Of a stretch of DNA of 64,000 nucleotides, positions 35,390 to 44,335 are shown in pieces. The stretch lies in the NCBI RefSeq assembly GCF_008725655.1, contig NZ_VYXP01000001.1, positions 276,120 to 340,119 on the forward strand, written 5' to 3'. How positions within the stretch are numbered: position 1 is the stretch's first letter; each line of letters starts with the position of its first letter. The translations under genes were made by a program, and so were the position numbers. The stretch is from Marinihelvus fidelis (GTDB taxonomy: Bacteria; Pseudomonadota; Gammaproteobacteria; Xanthomonadales; SZUA-36). The notes under the pieces were generated by a model. The model was not told the DNA's origin. It saw only the letters and a program-made list of their open reading frames with translations, and did no database searches.

Positions 35390-36496
35390 GTGAGCAGTAT
35401 CAGCGAGACCCAGGCACAGGGCACATACTTCACCGAGCGGGCCATGGCCTGGGCGGAAGCGGGGCGTGTGCCCGATGCGCTGGTCCGTGCCGGCATTCGC
35501 CACCTGTGTCGCCGTCGCCTGGCCGACATCGGCGCCGACCGCGACGACCTCGCCGACCAGCGGACGGAACGTTTCGCCAGGCAGATGTCCGCCTCGCCGA
35601 TCGCACTGGTGCCCGACCTGGCCAATGAGCAGCACTACGAGGTGCCGTCGGCGTTCTTCGACCTGGTGCTGGGGACCCATCGCAAGTACAGCTGCGCCTG
35701 CTGGGATGAAGGCATCACCCACCTGGACGCCGCCGAGGCGCGGGCGCTGGAGGTCACCTGCGAGCGTGCCGCCCTCAGTGATGGCATGGACATCCTGGAC
35801 CTGGGGTGCGGCTGGGGAACGTTGTCCTTGTGGATGGCCGAGCGCTATCCCGCCAGCCGGATCCTGGCCGTCAGCAACTCTGCGCCCCAGCGCAGGCATA
35901 TCGAAGCGGAAGCCGCGCGTCGCGGCCTGGGCAACCTGCAGGTTGTCACCGCCGACATGAACCATTTCCAGCCGGAACGGCGCTTCGATCGCGTTGTTTC
36001 GGTGGAGATGTTTGAACACATGCGCAACCAGGCGCGGCTGATGGAGCGTATTGCCGGCTGGTTGCGCCCCGGCGGCCAGTGTTTCATCCACGTGTTCTGC
36101 CATCGCAGCACGCCGTATGCCTTCGAGGACAACGGTCCGGGTGACTGGATGAGCCGGCATTTCTTCTCCGGCGGTATCATGCCCAGCGCAGACCTGTTGC
36201 CGCGCTTCCAGCAGCACCTGAAGCTGCGGCGGCGGTGGAGCTGGAGCGGCCGCCACTACCAGCGAACATCAAACGCCTGGCTGGCAAACCTGGACGCGCG
36301 GCGCGAGCAGGTTCGCGATGTGCTGGTACCGGTTTACGGGGCCGACCAGGTCGAGCGCTGGATTGGCCGCTGGCGCATTTTCTTCATGGCCTGCGCGGAA
36401 CTGTTCGGCATGAATGACGGCCATGAATGGTTCGTCAGCCACTACCGTTTCGGCCGCCAGGCCGACAGCCCCGACCGCACGGCAGCACCGTCATGA
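35390..36496 (+). CDS. Cfa-type SAM-dependent fatty-acyl methyltransferase, first copy
   Basis: A 368-residue class I methyltransferase of the cyclopropane-fatty-acid synthase superfamily. The SAM site is ILDLGCGWGTLSLWMAERYP; ahead of it stands NEQHYEVPSAFFDLVLGTHRKYSCACW, the family's substrate-side motif in a divergent form, and later EMFEHMRNQ and DWMSRHFFSGGIMPS. It differs strongly from the second Cfa protein of the cluster (39815), so the two should do different steps. The GTG start at 35390 has CGGAGA (35377-35382) 7 bases before it. The stop overlaps the DUF1295 start by 4 bases, so the cluster begins here. Confidence 0.88.
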   Translation: MSSISETQAQGTYFTERAMAWAEAGRVPDALVRAGIRHLCRRRLADIGADRDDLADQRTERFARQMSASPIALVPDLANEQHYEVPSAFFDLVLGTHRKYSCACWDEGITHLDAAEARALEVTCERAALSDGMDILDLGCGWGTLSLWMAERYPASRILAVSNSAPQRRHIEAEAARRGLGNLQVVTADMNHFQPERRFDRVVSVEMFEHMRNQARLMERIAGWLRPGGQCFIHVFCHRSTPYAFEDNGPGDWMSRHFFSGGIMPSADLLPRFQQHLKLRRRWSWSGRHYQRTSNAWLANLDARREQVRDVLVPVYGADQVERWIGRWRIFFMACAELFGMNDGHEWFVSHYRFGRQADSPDRTAAPS

Positions 36497-37278
36497 TCGA
36501 CTGGACACTGTATGGCGTGGTCCTGGCCGCGCTGCTGGCCTTTGCCATCCTGGCGTGGCTGTTCAGCCTGGTACGAAATGACGTCAGCATCGTCGACAGT
36601 TTGTGGTCATTGATGATCCTGGGCTGTGCGGCGGGCTACGCCGCTCTCGCTGGTGACATCAGTGGGCGCGGCATCCTGTTGCTGGTCATGGCCGGGGCAT
36701 GGGCCTTCAGGCTGAGCGCCTATATCACCTGGCGCAACCACGGTGAAGGCGAGGACCGGCGCTACCGGGCCATGCGTGAACGGCGCGGGCCATCATTCCG
36801 TTACTCCAGCCTGTATATCGTCTTCGGCCTGCAGGCCGTGCTCGCCTGGGTCATCGCCCTGCCGCTGGTCGCCGGCGTGGCCAGCCAGGCGCCGCTGGGC
36901 TGGCTGGACCTGGCCGGCGTGCTCACCTGGGCGGTGGGGTTCGCGTTCGAAGCCATCGGCGACGCGCAGATGGCCCGCTTCCAGGGCGACCCCGCCAATC
37001 GTGGTGAGGTCCTGGACACGGGCTTGTGGCGCTACACACGCCACCCGAACTACTTTGGCGAGTGCGTCCTGTGGTGGGGGTTCTTCCTGCTTGCCGCCGG
37101 AGGAGGCGCCGCCTGGACCGTGGTGTCGCCGGTGCTGATGACGCTGCTGTTGCTGAAGGTTTCCGGCGTCAGCCTGCTGGAAAAGGACATCGGCGAGCGA
37201 CGCCCCGCGTACGCCCGCTACGTCCGCCAGACCAATGCATTTATCCCCGGGCCGGCCCATTCGGAACCGGCATCGTGA
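36493..37278 (+). CDS. DUF1295 membrane protein (steroid 5-alpha-reductase-like)
   Basis: A 261-residue inner membrane protein with about six helices. The C-terminal region GLWRYTRHPNYFGECVLWWGFFLL is the hallmark of the DUF1295/isoprenylcysteine-methyltransferase/steroid-reductase fold, which binds NADPH or SAM in related proteins. Family members occur in fatty-acid and cyclopropane clusters, where they may reduce a lipid double bond (inference). It overlaps the upstream gene by 4 bases (ATGA) and the next by 1 base (TGATG). An in-frame start further upstream would be inside the methyltransferase gene. Confidence 0.9.
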   Translation: MIDWTLYGVVLAALLAFAILAWLFSLVRNDVSIVDSLWSLMILGCAAGYAALAGDISGRGILLLVMAGAWAFRLSAYITWRNHGEGEDRRYRAMRERRGPSFRYSSLYIVFGLQAVLAWVIALPLVAGVASQAPLGWLDLAGVLTWAVGFAFEAIGDAQMARFQGDPANRGEVLDTGLWRYTRHPNYFGECVLWWGFFLLAAGGGAAWTVVSPVLMTLLLLKVSGVSLLEKDIGERRPAYARYVRQTNAFIPGPAHSEPAS

Positions 37279-37805
37279 TGGCGCGCGGGGCAGGGCGCTG
37301 GTTCGCATGGCTGCCCGCCGTGCTGGTGCTGGTGGGCTGTGGTGGCCGACCGACGCTGGAGCCGGTCGACCAGGTCGACCTGCCGCGTTTCATGGGTGAC
37401 TGGTACGTCATCGCGCACATTCCCACGTTTGTCGAGGACGAGGCCTACAACGCGGTCGAATCGTACCGCCTGGAGCCCGACGGCAGCGTGGCGACCACGT
37501 TCACGTTCAACCAGGGCGGCTTCGATGGAGAGCTAAAGGAGATGAACCCGCGCGGCTTTCCGGACCCGGCGCAAAACAACGCGGTCTGGGGCATGCAGTT
37601 CATCTGGCCGTTCAAGGGCGACTACCGTGTCGCCTACCTGGACAACGATTACTCGATCACGATCATAGGCCGCAACAAGCGCGATTACGTTTGGCTGATG
37701 TCGCGCTCGAAAACGATGCCGGAGGCGCGCTATCGCGACATGGTCGATCGCATCGAGGCCATGGGTTACGACATTTCCGAACTGCGCCGGGTGCCGCAGC
37801 GATGA
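37278..37805 (+). CDS. Blc-type lipocalin lipoprotein
   Basis: A 175-residue lipoprotein. The signal ends in LVGC (lipobox), the mature part opens with the lipocalin GxW motif in RFMGDWYVIAHIP, and the strand patterns VATTFTFNQGGFDG and DYSITIIGRNKRDYVWLMSR fit Blc. Bacterial lipocalins bind fatty acids or lysolipids at the outer membrane. Placed between lipid-modifying enzymes, it may carry a fatty acid of the pathway. ATG 37278 is preferred; GTG at 37275 is next to it. The stop overlaps the flavin enzyme start (ATGA). Confidence 0.92.
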   Translation: MARGAGRWFAWLPAVLVLVGCGGRPTLEPVDQVDLPRFMGDWYVIAHIPTFVEDEAYNAVESYRLEPDGSVATTFTFNQGGFDGELKEMNPRGFPDPAQNNAVWGMQFIWPFKGDYRVAYLDNDYSITIIGRNKRDYVWLMSRSKTMPEARYRDMVDRIEAMGYDISELRRVPQR

Positions 37806-39079
37806 AGGTGGCCGTGGTGGGTACCGGCATCGCCGGCAACGTGGCCGCGTGGAAACTGTCGCAGCAGCACCAGGTGACGGTGTTCGAGGCCGACCAGCGC
37901 ATCGGCGGCCACAGTCACACGGTCGATGTTGAACTGGACGGCCGGCACTTCGCCGTCGACACCGGGTTTATCGTTTTCAACGACCGCACCTACCCGAATT
38001 TCGTCGAGCTGCTGGATCAACTGGGTGTGGCTTCGCGGCCCACCGAGATGAGCTTCAGTGTTCGCGATGATCGCGCCAACCTGGAGTACAACGGCACGTC
38101 GCTGAACGCGCTGTTCGCACAGCGCGGCAACCTGGCACGCCCGGCGTTCTGGAAAATGATCGCCGACATCCTGCGGTTTCACCGCGAAGCGCCTGCCGTG
38201 CTGGCGGCGGACGCGGAAGACATGGCGCTGGATGAGTGGCTGGCCCGGGGCGCCTACGGCACGACCTTTCGAAACCGCTACATCCTGCCCATGGGCTCCG
38301 CCATCTGGTCGTCGTCACGCGACGAGATCGGGCGCATGCCGGTGCGATTCTTCGTGCGGTTCTTCAACAACCACGGCCTGCTGTCGGTCCGCAACCGGCC
38401 CACCTGGCGGGTCATCGAGGGCGGCTCGCGAAATTACGTCGACCCGCTGGTGGCGGGGCACCGTGACCGAATCCGCCTGGGCGCGCCGGTACAGGCAGTG
38501 CGCCGCCTGCCCGGGCAGGTCATGGTCAAGGCCAGGGGTTGCGAGGCGGAGACTTTTGACCACGTGTTCCTGGCCTGTCACAGCGACCAGGCACTGGCCA
38601 TGCTGCAGGACCCCAGTCGCGCCGAGCGGGAGGTGCTGGGCGCCATTCCGTACCGGCGCAACGAGGCCGTGCTGCACACCGATAGCGCCGTGCTGCCACG
38701 GCGGCGCCTGGCCTGGGCCGCCTGGAACTATCACCTGGACAGCGACCCGGATCGGCCGGCCGCGGTTACCTACAATATGAATATCCTCCAGCACTTGCGC
38801 GCGCCGGAGGCGGTTTGCGTCAGCCTGAACCATACCCAGGCTATCGATGAGTCACGGGTGCTGGGCGCGTGGCACTACGCCCACCCGGTGCTGGGCCCGG
38901 CCTCGATCGCCGCGCAGGCGCGGCACCAGGAAATCAACCAGGGGCGGCGCACCAGTTTCTGCGGCGCGTACTGGCGCAATGGCTTTCACGAGGACGGCGT
39001 GGTCAGCGCACTGGACGCCGTCAGGCACTTCGAACAGGACCCGGCGCATGTTGAGCGCGATCTACAGCGGACGGGTTGA
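37802..39079 (+). CDS. FAD-dependent amine-oxidase-like oxidoreductase
   Basis: A 425-residue flavoprotein with the N-terminal dinucleotide motif VAVVGTGIAGNVAAWKLSQ (GxGxxG) and the ADQRIGGHSHTVDVE motif of the NAD(P)-binding/amine-oxidase fold. The block AVDTGFIVFNDRTYPNFVELL is shared by the group found with Cfa and DUF1365. Other conserved areas are YILPMGSAIWSSSRDEIG and RRTSFCGAYWRNGFHEDGV. In Rhodobacter sphaeroides, a protein of this kind belongs to the SigE/ChrR regulon and to furan-fatty-acid synthesis (from memory). Proposed role: oxidation of a methylated fatty acid. The start overlaps the lipocalin stop by ATGA. Confidence 0.9.
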   Translation: MKVAVVGTGIAGNVAAWKLSQQHQVTVFEADQRIGGHSHTVDVELDGRHFAVDTGFIVFNDRTYPNFVELLDQLGVASRPTEMSFSVRDDRANLEYNGTSLNALFAQRGNLARPAFWKMIADILRFHREAPAVLAADAEDMALDEWLARGAYGTTFRNRYILPMGSAIWSSSRDEIGRMPVRFFVRFFNNHGLLSVRNRPTWRVIEGGSRNYVDPLVAGHRDRIRLGAPVQAVRRLPGQVMVKARGCEAETFDHVFLACHSDQALAMLQDPSRAEREVLGAIPYRRNEAVLHTDSAVLPRRRLAWAAWNYHLDSDPDRPAAVTYNMNILQHLRAPEAVCVSLNHTQAIDESRVLGAWHYAHPVLGPASIAAQARHQEINQGRRTSFCGAYWRNGFHEDGVVSALDAVRHFEQDPAHVERDLQRTG

Positions 39080-39815
39080 GCATTGCCGGTACACACCGGT
39101 GGAGCATGCCTTCACCTACCGGCTGTTCATGCTCTACCTGGACCTCGATGAACTCGACCGGGTATTCGCCGGCCGCTGGCTCTGGTCAACCCGGCGCTCG
39201 GCGCTGGCGCGTTTTCGCCGCGCCGACCACCTGGGCGACCCGGAACGCCCGCTGGCGGACTGCGTGCGCGACCGCGTGGCGGCCGACACCGGCTTCCGTC
39301 CCGAAGGCCCCATTCGCCTGCTCACGCACCTGCGCTACTTCGGCTACGGTTTTAACCCGGTGAGTCTCTACTATTGTTTTGGCGCTAATGAATGCCTGGA
39401 AGCGGTGGTCGCCGAGGTCAACAACACGCCCTGGGGCGAGCGCTGCGTCTACGCCCTGCGCTGCAATGGCAGTGGCCGGCCGGGCACCGTCGCGCATTTT
39501 CACCCGCAAAAGCGCATGCATGTCTCGCCCTTCATGCCGATGTCGCTGCGGTATGACTGGCACCTGCTGGTCCCGGGCGAACGCCTGGGCGTTCACATGG
39601 GCCTGCGTGACGGTCACGAGCGGCTGTTCGATGCGCGCCTGGATCTTGAGCGGCAGCCCATCAATGGCAGGACGCTCGCGGGCGCGCTCACACGCTTTCC
39701 CCTGATGACGACGCAGGTCATCACCGGCATTTACTGGCAGGCGCTGAAATTGTGGTTGAAGGGCGTCCGCGTTTACGATCATCCGGACAAACGCCGGAAC
39801 CTGGAGCGCGCCTGA
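39048..39815 (+). CDS. DUF1365 family protein
   Basis: A 255-residue protein matching DUF1365: the N-terminus AIYSGRVEHCRYTPVEHAFTYRLFMLYLD (in parts), the core THLRYFGYGFNPVSLYYCF, and the later FHPQKRMHVSPFMPM. The family occurs almost always next to the flavin enzyme and Cfa, but no activity is established. The ATG at 39048 lies 32 bases inside the preceding gene with AGGA (39036-39039) ahead of it, so translational coupling by overlap is likely. It ends in TGATG with the next start. Confidence 0.9.
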   Translation: MLSAIYSGRVEHCRYTPVEHAFTYRLFMLYLDLDELDRVFAGRWLWSTRRSALARFRRADHLGDPERPLADCVRDRVAADTGFRPEGPIRLLTHLRYFGYGFNPVSLYYCFGANECLEAVVAEVNNTPWGERCVYALRCNGSGRPGTVAHFHPQKRMHVSPFMPMSLRYDWHLLVPGERLGVHMGLRDGHERLFDARLDLERQPINGRTLAGALTRFPLMTTQVITGIYWQALKLWLKGVRVYDHPDKRRNLERA

Positions 39816-41053
39816 TGAAATCGGTCAGCCTGTCCTCCGGCCGTCACCTGGCCGGGACCCCCAAGCCAAGGATGCTGGAGCGCCTGGCGCGCAGGGCCGT
39901 GCGCCGGCAGTTGCAGGCGCTCGAGCATGGCCAGTTGCGGCTGGAGGAGGGCGATCAACGCGACACCTTTGGTGAGCCGGACGTGGGTCCGGTCACCTTA
40001 ACCGTGAACGATCCGGTGTTCTGGTCCGATATCGCCTTTGGCGGTTCCATCGGTGCCGGCGAGGCCTACATGGCCGGCGGCTGGGACTGTGACGACCTGG
40101 TTGGCCTGGTCCGCCTGTTGCTGCGTAACCGCCACGTCCTGGAGGGCATGGAGAGCGGCGGCGCCCGGCTGACCGCGCCGCTACAGCGGCTGTTTCACCG
40201 TATCAACCGCAACAGTCGCCAGGGCGCGCGCCGGAACATCGCCGCCCATTACGATGTCGGCAACGACTTCTTCGCGCTCTGGCTGGATGACACCATGATG
40301 TACTCCAGCGCCGTGTTCAGCCGTCCGGACATGACGCTGGGCGAGGCGCAAATCGAACGATTAAAGCTGGTTTGCGAACGTTTGCAACTGCAGCCGGACG
40401 ACCACCTGCTGGAGATCGGCACGGGTTGGGGCGGGCTCGCCATCTACGCGGCCAGTGAGTATGGCTGCCGGGTTACGACGACCACGATCAGCGCCGAGCA
40501 GCATGCCCTGGCCACCCTGCGTGTCGCCGAGGCCGGCCTGCAGGACCGGATTACCATTCTGCAGAGCGACTACCGCGACCTGGCCGGGCAGTACGACAAG
40601 CTGGTCAGCATCGAGATGATCGAGGCCATTGGCTGGCGCCAGTACGACACCTATTTCCGCCAGTGCCGCGACCTGCTCAGGCCCGGCGGCAAGGCGCTGA
40701 TCCAGGCCATCACCATCGCCGAGGCGCGCTACGAGCAGGCGAAACACTCGGTGGATTTCATCCAGCGCTACATCTTTCCCGGTGGCGCCTTGCCATCGGT
40801 CAGCGCCATGGTGTCATCGGTAGCCCGGCAGCGGCATCTGGATGTCGTTGGGCTGCATGATATCGGCCTGCACTACGCGGAGACGCTGCGGCACTGGCGC
40901 GAGCGTTTCGAAGCGAAGCTGGATGCTGTGCGTGGGTTGGGCTACTCAGAAACCTTCATCCGCATGTGGCGCTACTACCTGTGTTACTGCGAAGGGGCCT
41001 TCCGGGAACGCGCCATCAGTGATGTGCACCTGGTCTTCGACAAGACCGGCTAA
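39815..41053 (+). CDS. Cyclopropane-fatty-acyl-phospholipid synthase, second methyltransferase
   Basis: A 412-residue CFA synthase-like enzyme, near the usual length of E. coli Cfa. The key blocks are RNIAAHYDVGNDFFALWLDDTMMYSSA in two parts, the SAM site LLEIGTGWGGLAIYAASEYG, VSIEMIEAIGWRQ, and IFPGGALPSVSAM. It should transfer a methylene or methyl group from SAM to unsaturated fatty-acyl chains of membrane phospholipids. The first 60 residues are basic and may bind the membrane. Start overlaps DUF1365 by 1 base. A better ribosome site is not evident, so coupling is assumed. It stops directly against the convergent gene at 41054 with no spacer. Confidence 0.93.
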   Translation: MKSVSLSSGRHLAGTPKPRMLERLARRAVRRQLQALEHGQLRLEEGDQRDTFGEPDVGPVTLTVNDPVFWSDIAFGGSIGAGEAYMAGGWDCDDLVGLVRLLLRNRHVLEGMESGGARLTAPLQRLFHRINRNSRQGARRNIAAHYDVGNDFFALWLDDTMMYSSAVFSRPDMTLGEAQIERLKLVCERLQLQPDDHLLEIGTGWGGLAIYAASEYGCRVTTTTISAEQHALATLRVAEAGLQDRITILQSDYRDLAGQYDKLVSIEMIEAIGWRQYDTYFRQCRDLLRPGGKALIQAITIAEARYEQAKHSVDFIQRYIFPGGALPSVSAMVSSVARQRHLDVVGLHDIGLHYAETLRHWRERFEAKLDAVRGLGYSETFIRMWRYYLCYCEGAFRERAISDVHLVFDKTG

Positions 41054-41716
41054 TCAACCTGAGCTGACTGGAACATAGCGTATCGTGCGGCCGCCCGGGG
41101 CCGGGGCCTGCAGCCCGATCCAGCGGCCGTCGTCCGGGGTGTGCCACACCGTGATTTCCCCGTCCGACCAGTTTAGCTCCCGGCGTTCCGCCACGACTTC
41201 GTCGCCGTTAAGCGCCAACCTGTCCGGCATCGCCTGGCTGACGGTCACGTCAACCGTTTCGCCGGTCTGGGCGTTGATCATCGGCCCGGAGCGGAGCGCA
41301 TCGACATCCCAGTACGCGAAGGTCCTGGCGCACCCCTGCAGCGTGTAATCGGACCCCTGGGCCCGGCTGATGGCGACCGCGCCCTCGGCGTGGCGTACAT
41401 CGACACGGTGCTCGTCACCGTCATCATCGGTACTGGATTGCAGCGCCATCAGGCAGTCGTCCTGCCAGGTTTCAACATTGTCGTGTCGGTAGCGATAGGC
41501 GGTCAGGACCCACCAGGAGACTTCGAATCGGGCCTCGATGTGGACCCGGGTCGTATCGCCTTCGGCGTGAACATCGAACCGGTGATGACCGATCTCCCGG
41601 TCGTCGAGGTAGACCTGGAAGTGTAGGGACTCGGTCAGTACCGGGTCGCTGGCAGTCGCGGTTGTGGACGCCACCAGCGCCAACATGACGGCGTGGCAGC
41701 CTGCCTGGCGCATCAT
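41054..41716 (-). CDS. DUF6134-type exported protein
   Basis: A 220-residue exported protein. A signal peptide ends near TATASDP. The mature part is beta-rich: LHFQVYLDDREIGHHRFDVHAEGDTTRVHIEARFEV (in blocks), followed by YRYRHDNVETWQDDCLMALQSST, which resembles the DUF6134 family. Such proteins are often adjacent to Cfa/DUF1365/DUF2878 genes. The role is unknown; the fold may bind lipids. Its ATG overlaps the DUF2878 stop by 4 bases, so the two form one minus-strand unit convergent with the lipid operon. Family name from memory of the motif. Confidence 0.65.
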   Translation of the reverse strand: MMRQAGCHAVMLALVASTTATASDPVLTESLHFQVYLDDREIGHHRFDVHAEGDTTRVHIEARFEVSWWVLTAYRYRHDNVETWQDDCLMALQSSTDDDGDEHRVDVRHAEGAVAISRAQGSDYTLQGCARTFAYWDVDALRSGPMINAQTGETVDVTVSQAMPDRLALNGDEVVAERRELNWSDGEITVWHTPDDGRWIGLQAPAPGGRTIRYVPVSSG

Positions 41717-42222
41717 GCCGGGGACGCCTGCCGTGGCGCGGACAGACCCACAAGCAACGGCAGCAGCACGGCCCAGCCGGCGGCGATCACGGCGAGCGCC
41801 GCGGTCGGGTGAGTGAACACGACGGCGCCCAGCTTTTCACCGGCGACGAAGGCCAACGGGCCGCCGACGGCGCCCAGGGCCGCGGCCAGCAGGGGGCGCT
41901 GGCGAATCCACGCCAGGCTGTAGTGAATGGTGCAGGCGAAATTGGCCCACAGGGCGATCATCCACAGCGGTGCCAGGCTGCCCGGCCCCGGGGCGGTCGG
42001 GTAGGCCACCAGCCCGGTGGCAAGCAGCCCGGTTTCCCAGGCCGTGCCTATCAGGACTGCCGCCAGCAGGGTACGAAGCTCGCGCTGCCGCTGGCTCGCC
42101 GCCACCAGGTGGGCGGTGACAATCAGCGTCACCGCCAGAACGCCGACCCAGGGTTGTCCCTGTGCGGCGAACCAGACGCAGGCCAGCCAGCCGATGTTGT
42201 AGAGCAGGAAATTCTTGATCAT
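41713..42222 (-). CDS. DUF2878 inner membrane protein
   Basis: A 169-residue membrane protein with about five helices. The N-terminus MIKNFLLYNIGWLACVWFAA and the central GPGSLAPLWMIALWANFACTIHYSLAWI are typical of DUF2878. The family sits beside Cfa, DUF1365 and DUF3833 in many proteobacteria, but no activity is known. The chosen ATG at 42222 matches the family N-terminus; an upstream start 22 codons earlier is less likely. It is the first gene of a two-gene unit with the DUF6134 protein. Confidence 0.85.
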   Translation of the reverse strand: MIKNFLLYNIGWLACVWFAAQGQPWVGVLAVTLIVTAHLVAASQRQRELRTLLAAVLIGTAWETGLLATGLVAYPTAPGPGSLAPLWMIALWANFACTIHYSLAWIRQRPLLAAALGAVGGPLAFVAGEKLGAVVFTHPTAALAVIAAGWAVLLPLLVGLSAPRQASPA

Positions 42223-42309
42223 GGTGATACGTTGCCGGGTTTTTGGATGGCCCCAGATTGCGCCTGTGCCGGTGAAGGCGGTGTGCAACGCGGGTGAACG
42301 CCGCGTGAA

Positions 42310-43596
42310 TCAGTCGCTGGCTTCGAACCGTGCGTCCGGGAATCGCAGCGTCACCGTGGTGCCCTTGCCCGGTGTGGAATCGTAGTCGACCGACCACTCG
42401 AATCGCTCCACCAGCCGCTTGACGATGGTCAGTCCCACGCCAAACCCGCCACGCTGGCGGCCGCGACTGTAGAAAGCGTCAAAGATGCGCTGCAGCTCTT
42501 CGGCGTCCATGCCAATGCCGGTGTCCTGCACGATCACCTGTCCATCGGCGATGGTGATTTCGACTTCGCCCTCGTCGGTATAGGCGAAGGCGTTGCGCAC
42601 CAGGTTGCCGATCACCGCCTCGACCACTTTCGCCGGCGCCAGGACCGACAGCTGGCCCTGCTCGAGCAGCCGGGATGCGATCGGCTTGTCGGGATGAACG
42701 ATGCGCAGCCGCTCCAGTTCCGCCGTGGTGATCTCGTTGACGCTGACCCATTCCCGGTCCAGCCCCTGGTCGGCGTTGCGGGCCAGCAACAGGAAGGTAT
42801 CGGTGAGCCGCAGCATGTCGTCGGCATTGCCCTTGATACGCTGCGCATGCTCGCGGTCACGGCTGTCTTCGGGCAGGGTCTTCAGCAGGCGATCGGCGGC
42901 CATGCGAATGACCGTCAACGGGGTGCGCAGCTCGTGGCTGGCGTCGCGCGTGAACCGGCGCTCGCGGGCCGTGAACTCGGTCACACGCCGGACCAGGTCC
43001 TGCAGCGCCTGGCGCAGAACGCTGATCTCGGCATCCTCGGTGTCGTCGGAAGCCAGCTCGAAATGACCCGGCTGCCATTCGCCGGGGTCCAGTTGCTCGA
43101 CCCTGTGCGCCAGCGAGACGATGGGTGATACGGCGCGCCGCGACACCCGGTAGGCACCCCAGGTGGACAGGTAAATAACGAGCAGTGCCAGCGTCAGTGG
43201 CACCAGGCCGAACAGCATGACCAGCTGGTCGACCTGCCCGACTTCGAATTCCAGGTAAAGCCGGTGGCCGTCGCGGTCTTCGACCAGCACGAGCAGGTCA
43301 CGCGGCACGGACATGTCGTGCAGGCCGGGTTCCAGCGTGCGCAGGTGCGCGGGCAGGGTGGCCGGGCCATCCAGGTAGGCCGTCATGTTGCGCGTGTCCG
43401 GCAACTCGGCGGCCGGGTTGGCGTCGTATCGCTCCCAGAAATAGCTGGCTTCACCCTCGAGCGCCGTTTCGATCAGTACATCTTCAACCAGCCTGGCGGC
43501 GACAAAAATGCCGACCACGACGGCGAGCGTGATGTACAGCGCCTGCAGAAGCAGGCTGCGGCCGAGCCGCCGGTTCAGGCCGCGATTACTGGTCAT
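42310..43596 (-). CDS. Membrane sensor histidine kinase
   Basis: A 428-residue two-component kinase. TM1 is about 13-35 and TM2 about 124-146, framing a periplasmic sensor of about 90 residues. A HAMP-like region (147-210) leads to the H-box RDASHELRTPLTVI with H221. The ATPase part has N box NLVRNAFAYTD, G1 DTGIGM and G2 GFGVGLTIV. The sensor loop has no recognised ligand site. It overlaps the response regulator gene by 11 bases, so the pair is coexpressed. The partner is the OmpR-type regulator at 43586. Confidence 0.95.
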   Translation of the reverse strand: MTSNRGLNRRLGRSLLLQALYITLAVVVGIFVAARLVEDVLIETALEGEASYFWERYDANPAAELPDTRNMTAYLDGPATLPAHLRTLEPGLHDMSVPRDLLVLVEDRDGHRLYLEFEVGQVDQLVMLFGLVPLTLALLVIYLSTWGAYRVSRRAVSPIVSLAHRVEQLDPGEWQPGHFELASDDTEDAEISVLRQALQDLVRRVTEFTARERRFTRDASHELRTPLTVIRMAADRLLKTLPEDSRDREHAQRIKGNADDMLRLTDTFLLLARNADQGLDREWVSVNEITTAELERLRIVHPDKPIASRLLEQGQLSVLAPAKVVEAVIGNLVRNAFAYTDEGEVEITIADGQVIVQDTGIGMDAEELQRIFDAFYSRGRQRGGFGVGLTIVKRLVERFEWSVDYDSTPGKGTTVTLRFPDARFEASD

Positions 43597-44272
43597 CCGG
43601 GTCGGCGAGCCGGTAACCCAGGCCCTGCAGGGTGTGCAGCAGCGGCTTGTCGAAGGGTTTGTCGATCACCTTGCGCAGGTTGTACAGGTGGCTTCGCAGG
43701 GCATCGCTATCGGGCACGATGTCGCCCCAGACCGCGCGCTCCAGGTCACGCCGGCTCATGACCCGCGGTGACACCTTCATCAGCGTGGTGAGCATTTTCA
43801 GGCCGATGGGCGTGAGCGTCAGCGGCTGGCCCTGGCGGCTGACTTCCCAGGTGCCGGTGTTGACCGTGAGATTCGCTACCCTCAACACCTGGCTGGTCAT
43901 CTCACCGGAGGCGCGCCGCAGCATGGCGTGCAGGCGGGCGTCCAGTTCCTCCATCTCGAAGGGCTTGACCAGGTAGTCGTCGGCGCCGGCCTCGAGCCCG
44001 GCCACCTTGTCTTCCAACGTGTCGCGCGCGGTCAGCATCAGGATGGGGGTGTCGCGATGGGCCTCCTGGCGGAACTTGCGGCACAGGTCCATGCCATCCA
44101 GCCCCGGCAGCATCAGGTCGAGCACGATGGCATCGAAGGGCTCGGTCACCGCCAGGTGCAGCCCGGTGATGCCGTCGGCGGCGTAGTCGACCTCGTAGCC
44201 GGACGTCTCCAGGTGGTCGCCCACCATGGCGGCAATGTCGTGGTTATCTTCAATCAGCAGGATGGTGGTCAC
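43586..44272 (-). CDS. OmpR-family response regulator
   Basis: A 228-residue regulator. The receiver domain (1-115) has the acidic pocket IEDN, phosphorylation site D52 in VLDLMLPG, the T/S position in LMLTARD and K103 in LVKPF. The C-terminal winged helix (about 130-222) has the typical LTLTPIGLKMLTTLMK start and LRSHLYNLRKVIDKP recognition helix. It is the first gene of the two-component unit. An inverted repeat CTTTACAT/ATGTAAAG lies in the upstream region at 44287-44335 and could be its own binding site. Targets may include the divergent DUF4397 gene (inference). Confidence 0.96.
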   Translation of the reverse strand: MTTILLIEDNHDIAAMVGDHLETSGYEVDYAADGITGLHLAVTEPFDAIVLDLMLPGLDGMDLCRKFRQEAHRDTPILMLTARDTLEDKVAGLEAGADDYLVKPFEMEELDARLHAMLRRASGEMTSQVLRVANLTVNTGTWEVSRQGQPLTLTPIGLKMLTTLMKVSPRVMSRRDLERAVWGDIVPDSDALRSHLYNLRKVIDKPFDKPLLHTLQGLGYRLADPDDQ

Positions 44273-44286
44273 GGTTCTGCGCCCCT

Positions 44287-44335
44287 CTTTACATCAACAC
44301 AATTGTAGTCGCGTCCACGTGAAGGCCATGTAAAG
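44287..44335. promoter_or_regulatory. Inverted repeat between response regulator and DUF4397 gene
   Basis: CTTTACAT (44287-44294) and ATGTAAAG (44328-44335) are perfect inverted repeats with centres 41 bases apart, about four helical turns. The palindrome ACAATTGT lies between them (44299-44306). The site is 15 bases ahead of the response regulator start, suited to autoregulation. Confidence 0.4.

Noticed and set aside
34178..36256. 692-residue minus-strand frame over the serine hydrolase and methyltransferase
   Set aside because: Both plus-strand genes have catalytic motifs; the antisense protein has none.
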